A stretch of DNA of 64,000 nt, taken from contig NZ_AP019307.1 in the NCBI RefSeq assembly GCF_003945325.1, positions 2,170,001-2,234,000 on the forward strand, read 5' to 3'. Origin of the DNA: Nocardioides baekrokdamisoli. Its GTDB lineage: Bacteria > Actinomycetota > Actinomycetes > Propionibacteriales > Nocardioidaceae. The notes under the pieces are model-generated. The model was not told the DNA's origin and did no database searches. It saw nothing but the letters and a program-made list of their open reading frames with translations. Below, in pieces: positions 18,712 through 27,300 of this stretch (within the stretch, counting starts at the first letter, position 1; each line of letters opens with the position of its first letter). A program made the translations under genes and the position numbers.

Positions 18712-20207
18712 GCGGTCAGCATCCGCAACGACGCCACCAAGCGGTCGCGGGTCTCCTCGGGCAGGATCACGTCGTCGACGATCCCGGCCTCGGCCGCGAT
18801 CCACGGGCGGGCGACGTTCTCGCGGTAGTCGGCGGCCAACGAGTCGCGCAGCGCGGCCGGGTCCTCGGCGGCGGCGAGTTCGCGCCGGTTGAGCAGCGCC
18901 ACCGCGCCACCGGGACCCATCACCGCGATCTCCGAACCCGGCCACGCCCAGCACGCATCGGCGCCGAGCGACGGCGAACCCATCGCGATGTACGCACCGC
19001 CGTACGCCTTGCGGACGATGACGGTCAGCAGCGGCCCGGTCGCCTCGGCGTACGCACGCAGCAACGTTGCGCCGTACGTGATCACGCCGCGGCCCTCCTC
19101 GACCGTTCCGGGCAGGAAGCCCGGGACGTCGACGAAGGTGAGGACGGGGATACCGAATCGGCCGCAGTAGTCCACGAACCGCGACGCCTTGACCGAGGTC
19201 TGGGTGTCGAGGATGCCGCCGCGGGCGTTCGGCTGGTTGGCCAGGATGCCGACCGGCTTGCCGTCGAGGCGGGCGAACATCGTCAGCACGCTGGGGGAGC
19301 GCGTGGGCATGATCTCGAACATCGAGCCCTCGTCCACGACACCGGCGATCACCTGCGTCATGTCGAAGCCGACGCTGGCCTTCGACGGCACCACGTACGG
19401 GAGCTCCGCAGCCGCAGCCGCGTCCGGGCCGACCGGCAACGACTCCGGCAGCGGGCCGCCGGCGTACGTCGGGGTGAAGGAGAGGATCTTGCGCGTTGCC
19501 TGGATCGCCTCGGCCTCGGAGTCGACCGCGAGGTGCGCGACGCCGGAGGTCTGGGTGTGCATGTCGGCGCCGCCGATCGCCTCGGCGGTGGCGTCCTCGC
19601 CGGTCGCGGCCTTCACGATGTCGGGGCCGGTGAGGAACATCTGCCCCTGCTCGCGGACCATGATCGTCCAGTCGGTGAGGGCAGGTGAGTACGCGGCGGC
19701 ACCGGCACACGGGCCGAGGATGACGCTGATCTGGGGCACCCGACGGGTCGCCTTCACGTTGAGCCGGAAGATGCCGCCACAGCCGTGCAGCGCGTGGATG
19801 CCGTCGTGGATCCGCGCGCCGCTGGAGTCGTTGAGGTAGATGATCGGGTAGCCGTGGTCGATCGCGAACCGCTGCGCGTCCTGGACCGCGTCTGCGAAGA
19901 CGGCCCCGATCGCGCCGGCGGCGACTGCCGCGTCGTGGCTGATGATGACCACTGGCCGACGGTTCACGGTTGCCCATCCGGTGAGGACGCCGGCGCCGAC
20001 GCCCGGCTCACGTGACCGCGCCGGGGCGAACGCCACGAAGGTGCCCTGGTCAGCGAGCTGCTCGGCGCGCTCCTTCGCGGTGAAGGTCCGGTTGCCCCGC
20101 GGCGCAACGCGTACGGCCTTGGCGGCGCGACGAGTGAGCAGGGCAGCGCGCTGCGGGTCCTCGTTGAAGTCGTCCAGATCCGCGGGTGCGGTGAGTTGCT
20201 GGGTCAT
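18708..20207 (-). CDS. Acyl-CoA carboxylase carboxyltransferase subunit (AccD/PccB type)
   Basis: Carboxyltransferase of 499 residues with both halves of the crotonase-like fold. IYLNDSSGARIHDGIHALHGCGGIF (about 124-148) and GPCAGAAAYSPALTDWTIMV are in the N-half. VDVPGFLPGTVEEGRGVITYGATLLRAYAEA and VRKAYGGAYIAMGS are in the C-half. It moves CO2 from biotin to an acyl-CoA, giving malonyl-CoA or methylmalonyl-CoA; specificity is not readable here. It heads an operon with the biotin carrier. Its promoter region carries the same double palindrome as the fas promoter, which favours malonyl-CoA supply for FAS. Confidence 0.92.
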   Translation of the reverse strand: MTQQLTAPADLDDFNEDPQRAALLTRRAAKAVRVAPRGNRTFTAKERAEQLADQGTFVAFAPARSREPGVGAGVLTGWATVNRRPVVIISHDAAVAAGAIGAVFADAVQDAQRFAIDHGYPIIYLNDSSGARIHDGIHALHGCGGIFRLNVKATRRVPQISVILGPCAGAAAYSPALTDWTIMVREQGQMFLTGPDIVKAATGEDATAEAIGGADMHTQTSGVAHLAVDSEAEAIQATRKILSFTPTYAGGPLPESLPVGPDAAAAAELPYVVPSKASVGFDMTQVIAGVVDEGSMFEIMPTRSPSVLTMFARLDGKPVGILANQPNARGGILDTQTSVKASRFVDYCGRFGIPVLTFVDVPGFLPGTVEEGRGVITYGATLLRAYAEATGPLLTVIVRKAYGGAYIAMGSPSLGADACWAWPGSEIAVMGPGGAVALLNRRELAAAEDPAALRDSLAADYRENVARPWIAAEAGIVDDVILPEETRDRLVASLRMLTA

Positions 20208-20252
20208 CGGTGGTCCCTCCGGAGGTGCATGTCATCCATGGAAACACAAACA

Positions 20253-20289
20253 TGAGGGTTTCCTCAAACTAAATGCGAGGAAAACCTCA
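20253..20289. promoter_or_regulatory. Double-palindrome operator between the carboxyltransferase and TetR genes
   Basis: Two 14-bp dyads, TGAGG-GTTT-CCTCA (20253-20266) and CGAGG-AAAA-CCTCA (20276-20289), start 23 bp apart. They lie between divergent genes, 46 bp from the carboxyltransferase start and 57 bp from the TetR start. The same pair, with identical spacing, recurs before fas at 30185-30221. The adjacent TetR protein is the obvious candidate to bind it. Confidence 0.75.
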
Positions 20290-20345
20290 TATTTATCTGC
20301 GCTCGAACGCGGAGTTCGATGGCTACTCCTCGGTAGCATCAGCGC

Positions 20346-20966
20346 ATGACCGAGGAATTGCTGGAGCCGCGGCGTCGACCGACGCAGGATCGGAGCCAGA
20401 AGAAGTTCGACGAACTGCTGCGCGTCGCGCGACGTTTGTTGATCGATGTGGGCTTCGAGTCGTTCACCTGTGAAGAGGTCGCCCATCGCGCGGGACTGCC
20501 GATCGGCACCCTCTACCAGTTCTTCGCCAACAAGTACGTGATCGTGTGCGAGCTCGACCGGCAGGATGCCGTCGACGTCCGCGAGCAGGTCCGAGAGCTG
20601 ACAGCCCAACTCCCGACGCTCGACTGGCCGGCCTTGGTCAACCAGGTGGTCGATCGGATGGCGGCGATGTGGGTGGCCGATCCGTCGCGTCGTGCGGTCT
20701 GGCACGCCGTACAGTCCACGCCTGCGACCCGGGCCACGGCGACGGTGATCGAGCGCGACCTCGCGGCCAGCGTCGCCCGTACGCTCGCACCCCTGACGCC
20801 CGGCACCCCCAGGGAGCGCCGCACGATCATCGCCGAGGTGCTGGTCCATGTCGTCTACTCGATGCTCAACTTCTCGGTTCGCGACGGGCAGGAGCACGCC
20901 GAGGCCGTCACGGAACTCAAGCGACTGCTCGGTGCGTACCTGCATGCCGCCGAGAGCACCACGTAG
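20346..20966 (+). CDS. TetR family regulator, candidate regulator of fatty acid synthesis
   Basis: A 206-residue TetR repressor-type protein. The helix-turn-helix covers about 20-65 (DELLRVARRLLIDVGFESFTCEEVAHRAGLPIGTLYQFFANK), followed by a helical ligand domain. It is divergent from the carboxyltransferase operon and near fas-acpS, with a shared operator at both promoters. Mycobacterial FasR is a TetR protein controlling fas-acpS, so a similar role is likely, though orthology is unproven. TAGCAT ends six bases before the ATG, suggesting a leaderless mRNA. Its last ~112 bp overlap the 3' end of acpS in the opposite direction. Confidence 0.85.
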   Translation: MTEELLEPRRRPTQDRSQKKFDELLRVARRLLIDVGFESFTCEEVAHRAGLPIGTLYQFFANKYVIVCELDRQDAVDVREQVRELTAQLPTLDWPALVNQVVDRMAAMWVADPSRRAVWHAVQSTPATRATATVIERDLAASVARTLAPLTPGTPRERRTIIAEVLVHVVYSMLNFSVRDGQEHAEAVTELKRLLGAYLHAAESTT

Positions 20967-21367
20967 GCCGCAGCGATCGGACCGTCGTGGCTCAGGGAGA
21001 CCTGGATCTCGTAGTCGCTGAGCTCGAGCCGCAGTGCTCCGTGGGTCGCGAGCCGTGGTCGTCCCCAGCCGTCGCTGACGACCTCGACGAGTCCGAGGGA
21101 GTCGTCGGCCAGGATCGGCGGGCGGCCGTAGAACAGCGTCGACCAGGCCTTGATGAGCGCCTCCTTGGCGGCCCAGCGGGCGGCCCAGTGCTCAGCTCCA
21201 CCGCCGCGGGCGGCGATCTCGGCCCTCTCGCCGGTCCGGAAGAACGTGCTGAAGCGCGACCCCGGCAACGCCAGTTGCTCGGCGAACGACGCGACGTCGA
21301 CGACGTCGAGTCCGACGCCGACGACGTGGCCGTCGATCGCCTCGGGTGAGAAGGCTGTCAGCGGCAT
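20855..21367 (-). CDS. acpS: Holo-[acyl-carrier-protein] synthase
   Basis: 4'-phosphopantetheinyl transferase that activates the ACP domain of FAS-I. GVGLDVVDV (D21) and RWAAKEALIKAWS (K68, E69) are the AcpS magnesium and catalytic motifs. The ATG lies inside the end of fas, a 10-base overlap, indicating coupled translation. The normal fold ends near residue 140 (AAAYVVLSA). About 30 extra residues follow, rich in Ser, Arg and Cys and encoded antisense to the TetR gene; they look like read-through into non-functional sequence rather than a domain. Confidence 0.92.
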   Translation of the reverse strand: MPLTAFSPEAIDGHVVGVGLDVVDVASFAEQLALPGSRFSTFFRTGERAEIAARGGGAEHWAARWAAKEALIKAWSTLFYGRPPILADDSLGLVEVVSDGWGRPRLATHGALRLELSDYEIQVSLSHDGPIAAAYVVLSAACRYAPSSRLSSVTASACSCPSRTEKLSIE

Positions 21368-24300
21368 GCGTACGCGCCGTCCTGAGCCAGTCGCGCCGTC
21401 GGGTTGATCAGGACCTCGGCCTCGCGCTCGCGGTACCCGGCTGCGTCGCCGAGACGGCGACCCTTCGGGCGTACGTACGCCGGCTCGTCGAGCATCGCCC
21501 GGGTGATCCGGAGACGGCCGTCGACCTGGCGGGCGCGGGCTCGAGCGCGGTAGTCTTCACGTTCGTCGGCCGGGAGACTCTGGATGAACGCCTCCGGGTG
21601 GACCACCGCGACCAGGCCGGAGACGTGTCCGAAGCCGAGGCTGGTCACCAGGCCGGCACGAAGCGGGCCGGTGTGCAACGGCTGGCGCAGCCACACGAGT
21701 CGGCGGTACTCCTCCAGAGCCGGGTCGAGACAGTCCAGGCTGCGGTTCGGCGGGACGACGCCCTGCGTCAGGACCTGGCAGAGGCCGATCAGCTGGAACG
21801 CCGCGGCACCACCCTTGGCGTGACCGGTCAGCGACTTCTGCGAGACCACCAGAAGGGGGTTGTCCGCGTGCCGGCCCAACGCGTCGGCGAGACGTTCGTG
21901 CAGCTCGGACTCGTTCGGATCGTTGGCGGCCGTTGACGTGTCGTGCTTGGAGATCACGGCGACGTCGTCGGCGGTCAGACCGAGGCCGTTCAGGGCCTTC
22001 GCGAGCATCGAATCCTGCCCGCCGAGGCCGGCGCTCAGCGCGCCCAGGCCAGGGGCCGGGATCGAGGTGTGGATGCCGTCCGCGTACGAACCGGCGTACG
22101 CCACGACGCCCAGGACCGGCAGGCCCATCCGGGCGGCCACGTCACCGCGGGCCAGGAGCAGGGTGCCGCCGCCCTGGGACTCGACGAACCCGCCGCGGCG
22201 GCGGTCGTTGGCTCGGCTGATGTATCGGTCCGATATACCTTGCGCTCGCATCGCCTCGGTGTCGGCCGTCGCGGACATGGCCGCGAAGCCCACCACGCCC
22301 TCGGTGCTCAGGTCGTCGAAGCCTCCTGCGACGACGACATCGGCCTTACCGACACGGATCTTGTCGACACCCTCCTCGACGCTGACCGCGGTCGTGGCGC
22401 ATGCCGCCACCGGGTGCACCATCGCGCCGTATCCGCCGACGTAGGACTGCATCACGTGCGCGGCGATGACGTTCGGCAGAGCCTCCTGCAACAGGTCGTT
22501 CGCCGTCGACTCGCCGAGCAGCGTGTCGACGTACAGCGACTGCATCGACGTCATGCCGCCCATACCCGTGCCCTGCGTGTTCGCCACACGAGCCGGGTGG
22601 ACCCAGCGCATCAACTCACTCGGCGTGAAGCCGCTGGAGAGGAACGCATCCACGGTGCAGACCAGGTTCCACAGGGCGACCCGGTCGATCGCCTCGACCA
22701 TCTCGCCGGGGATGCCCCAGACGCGCGGATCGAAGCCTGTCGGCAACTGACCACCGACGGTCCGGCTGACACTCACCCGTCGCGGGACCCGGATCTCCGT
22801 CCCGGCCCGACGCGTCACTGTCCACTCGCCGTCGGCGTTGGTGGCGATGGCGGTGTGCTCGGGGTTGGCCTCACGCATCGCCTGCGCCTCGGCCTCACTG
22901 CTCACCGTGAACGTGAGGTCCTCGGGCAGGAACACCGACGCCAGCAGGGGAGCGGAGCCCGGGGTGATGGCACCGTCCTCGACATAGTCGCGTACTCCGC
23001 ACCGCTCAAGCACGGCGTCGTTGTAGCGATCGAAGATCTCCGCCTCGTCGACTGCCTCGTCGGAGGCGACGTCGAACCAGCTGCCGGCCACCGCGTCCCA
23101 GCGCACCAGGCCGGTCGTCCAGGCGAGTTCGAGTACGCCCGCGGCACTTAGTTCGCCGCTGACCTCGACCTCGAAGCGAGTCCGCGACGAGCCATACGGA
23201 CCGAGCTCGCCCGCGCCGACGATGACCACCAGGTCCTCGGGTCGCACCTCGAGGGTCGGCCACTCGGGGATGTGCGGTTCGTGCAGGTCGGCAGGCGATC
23301 CGGGGAGCGCGTCGATCCGAGACACGGTCTCGGCGGCGACTTCGTCATCGGCGCTTGCGGAGTCGGCGACCGACTTGGCCAGTTCGCGCAGATTGATCGC
23401 GTCGAGGCCTCCGGTCAGGTCGACGGTGAGCGGCTCAACCGCTGCCTTCTCCCGAGCTGCAACCGAGCAGAGGGCCAGCAGCTCGGCGGCCATCTCAGCG
23501 TTCGACCAGGTGCGTACGCCGGCTGCCTCGACGGCCTCGACGAGCGGGTCGTTGCTCTTCATCAGGCCGGTGCCGCGGACCCAGCCGATGATGGCGTGGG
23601 CCAGCGTCACGTTCTCGGCCCAGTCGCGCTCGGCCTTCCATCGGGTCACGAGTGCATCCAGGGCGGCCTTTGCCTCGCCGTACGCGCCGTCGCCACCGAA
23701 TCGGCCGCGGTTCGGGGAGCCGGGGAGGACCACGTGCAGCGAGCGGCCCCAGTCGGCGGTCACGAGTCGCTCGACGGACCACAGCAGGATGCGGGCCTCG
23801 ACCTCAGCGCGTGGGCCGACGTCCGCGGCGTCGCCGCGTACCGATCCGGCTGCGAACGGGAGCAGCAACGTCGGGCGCAGAGCCGGCTTGGTCACCTTCG
23901 TGGTCGGACCCACGGCGGTGGTCTGCTCGCCGGTGACCCAGGCGACGAACGCGTCGATGTCGGCGAACGATGCCATGTTGGCCGGCACGACCCAGAGCTT
24001 CGCCCCGACCTGTGCGTGCTCGCGGTAGAGCTGCTTGAAGAACGCCAGCCGGGCGTCGTCGAGTCGCGACGTGGTCGCGATGACGGTGGCGCCACCGGCC
24101 AGGAGCTCACCGGCGACCGCCGCCGCGATCGATCCGACCGAAGCCCCGGTGATGATCGCAGTGTCCTCGGCCCAGGTACCGACCTGAGTCGTCTCCGCAG
24201 CGCTGGCGACGTCGTCGAGTTCGAGCCAGCGGGCGATCGCGGCCGCGTTGTCGCCAGCCGCGTCGATGTTGGCCGAGTCCTGCTCGCCGTACGCGATGCG

Positions 24301-27300
24301 CACGATGTCCTCGCGCACGCTGGCCCAGCGGTCGTCCAGCAGGACGGCGCGCTTGGCATCGAATGCCGGCGCGGTCGCGGTGATCCACCCGGTGCCGAGC
24401 TCGCGTTCGACGTGGGCGATCAGGGCAGCGTCGTCGTTGGCGTCCTCCGCCGTTGCGACCGCAGCCGGTTCGAACTTCGCGAGCAGGTGCTTGGCCGTCG
24501 ACACCAGTGCATCGGTGATGCCACCGGTGATCCCGGCGAGCGCTCCGGCGTCGACGGAGGCACTCTCAGCCACCGGCGCCGCGACACTCACGCCGTGGCG
24601 TGCTGCGACCGCGGTGACCGCCGCGTCGATGATCGCTGTGGCCTCACCCGCGTTGCCTGGCGCAGCACCGGCGGCCAGGTCGCCACCGCGTACGCTCGCG
24701 CCCTCGCGGGTCCGCAGCGCCACCTCGACGAGGACGTGGTGCGCCCAGCCTGCGCCCAACTGCCAGTGGCCGGTGACGCGGTCGGCGATGGCCGACTGGC
24801 GTACGCCTGCAGGACCGAGAACCTTCTTGAGGTGGTCGGCCAGAGTCACGGAGAGCACCGGGCCGAACGGCTTGTAGCCGCGCGCAAGAGCGTTGACCTG
24901 GCCGGACAGCGTGCCGAGATCGGCTTCGGCGGCACCGTCGATCGCGCCGAGGGAGAGCTCGGTTCCGAGGTCGACGAGCAACTGGTTGCGGCGCGAGGAG
25001 GCACCATCGGTGAGAGCCTCGATCGAGTCGTTGCCGGCGAGTTGGTCGGCACGGATCTTGGTCCACCAGGTGAGCAGCAGACGTGTGGCGTCCGCGGCGG
25101 TGAAGGGGAGGTCGGCGATGTTGGCGGAGGCAGCGGCCGGTGCGGCGGCGACGGGGGCGGCTGCCGCAGGGGCCGAGTCGGCCGGGGCCGCAGCCTCCGG
25201 CTCGTCGTCGTCGATCACGACGTCCTCATCGGTGGAGAAGCACCGTGCGGCGTCGCGCTCGAGGTTGTACACGTCAACGGCGCGGTCCAGCCGTACCCGC
25301 ACGCTCGGGACCTTCAAGGTCTGCGAGGCGAGGTTGGCCAGGGTCGGCGACTTCCCGACGCCGACCTCGATCAGCTGGGTCACGCCCAGGCCGCCGTACG
25401 TGGTCGAACCGAAGAAGAGGTCCTGGGTCTCGATCCACCGCACCGGGCTGGCGAACTGCCACGCGAGCAACTCGACCAGCAGGAGCCGGGTCAGCGCGCC
25501 CGGCCGTGCGGCCCATGCGGCGAAGTCCGCCAGGGCAGCCTCGATCGGCTCCGCAGGCGCGACCTCGAGGATCGATCGAAGGAACTCCTCGTCGAGCGAG
25601 AACGGACGGGCGACCAGGTTCGGCACGTACCGACCCAGCAGCAGGGCCGGGTCGATCTCGGCCGGCAGGAGCGCCTCGAGGGAGGAACGGAAGTCCGGGA
25701 CACCGGCGCGCAGCACGGAGGAATGGAACGGCACGTCGATGCCCGGTACGAGAACGAAGGCGCCACGGCCACCGGCGGCGGCGCGACGGCGCTCGACCTC
25801 GGTCTCCAGGGCCTTGCAGCCGGCGACGGTGCCGGCGATCGCGTACTGCGAACCGCGCAGGTTGTAGTTCACGATCTGGAGGAACTCGCCGGACTCCGCG
25901 GAGACCGTCTCGACGAAGGCGAGCACGTCGTCATCGGCGAGGTCGATCTGGGACGGACGGATGGCGGCGAGGCGGTAGTCGCTGCGGCCCTCGGCGTCGC
26001 GGGGCACGAGTCGGTGCATCACCGATCCGCGCTGGTAGACGACCTCGACGACGGCCTCGAGCGAGATCACACCGGCGACGGCGGCGAGCGCGTTGTACTC
26101 ACCGACCGAGTGGCCGGCGACGTACGCGTCCTCGACGACCAGACCGGACTCGACCAGTTCGGCCATCTGCGCCGAGGCCAGGACGGCCATGGCGACCTGG
26201 GTGAACTGCGTGAGGAACAGGACGCCGTCCGGGTGCTTGTGGCGCCCGTCGGCGGCGTCCAGCTCGGTCGGGTTCGTACGCACGACCTCGAGGATCGAGA
26301 AGCCGAGGCGACTGCGGGTGTGCGCGTCCGCGCGGTCCCAGATCTCGCGCGCGGCCTTGCTGCGGCCGTACGCCTCCATGCCCATGCCCGGGTGCTGGAT
26401 CCCCTGGCCGGGGAAGACGTACGCCGTGGTCGGAGCGCCGACCAGTGCCTGGCCGGAGAAGACGGTGGTGCCGTCGACGGAGGCGACCACGGTGAGCAGT
26501 TCGCGCCCGGCGCGTACGCCGATCCGCGCAGCCTGGATGGTGACTTCCTGACCCGGCATCACCGGGGCGAGGAACTGACCGCTCCACGCCTCGATCGGGC
26601 GGTCGGTCTGTTCAGTGATCACGCGCTGGGCGACGGCGGAGATCCACATCCCGTGCACGATCGGGCCCTCGAGCCCGGCCAATTGCGCGACGGCGACGCT
26701 GGTGTGCAGCGGGTTGTGATCGCCGGTGACAGCGGCGAAGGCGTGCAGGTCGGTGGGTGCCGTGACGGTGGCACTGACGCGTACGACTCGCGGGGTGTCG
26801 CGGACGTCGGGAGCGATTGCGGTCGGGGGCGTCAAGCGCGCCGCACCGCTGCGGCCGCGGATGGCGAATCGCTCGTGGAGCGTGGCGACCGGAGCGCCGC
26901 CCCGGGTCAGTGAGACATCGACGGTGACGACTCGGCCGACCTCGGTGTCGGTGACCGAGACGATCTCGGCTTCAGCATCCAATACGCCCGGCTCGGTGGG
27001 GATCGAACCGGTGATGACGTGGTCGAGGTGGACCAGGTCGAGTACGCCCTCCACCACGTCGGGGCGCGTCGCCAGGGTGTGGAACACGGTCGGCCAGGTC
27101 AGTCCGACGAGCGCGTCCAGGACCGCGTCGGTCCCGTGGGCGCCGGTGTCGGTGACCAGCGCGTGCTCGGTGGCCAACCCCGGGTGGAACTGGGCGTGAC
27201 CGCCGCTGCGCTGACCGGCCATGGCATTGAGCAGGCCGATCATCGACTCGGCCGCGTCCTCGACGACCGGCGCTGCGCCAGTCGGCGTCCCATCCGTCGT

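Noticed and set aside
23272..26913. A 1213-codon open frame on the + strand opposite fas
   Set aside because: It is antisense to conserved FAS-I domains, has no recognisable motif and an implausible Arg/Gly/Val-rich composition. Long antisense frames are expected at this GC content.
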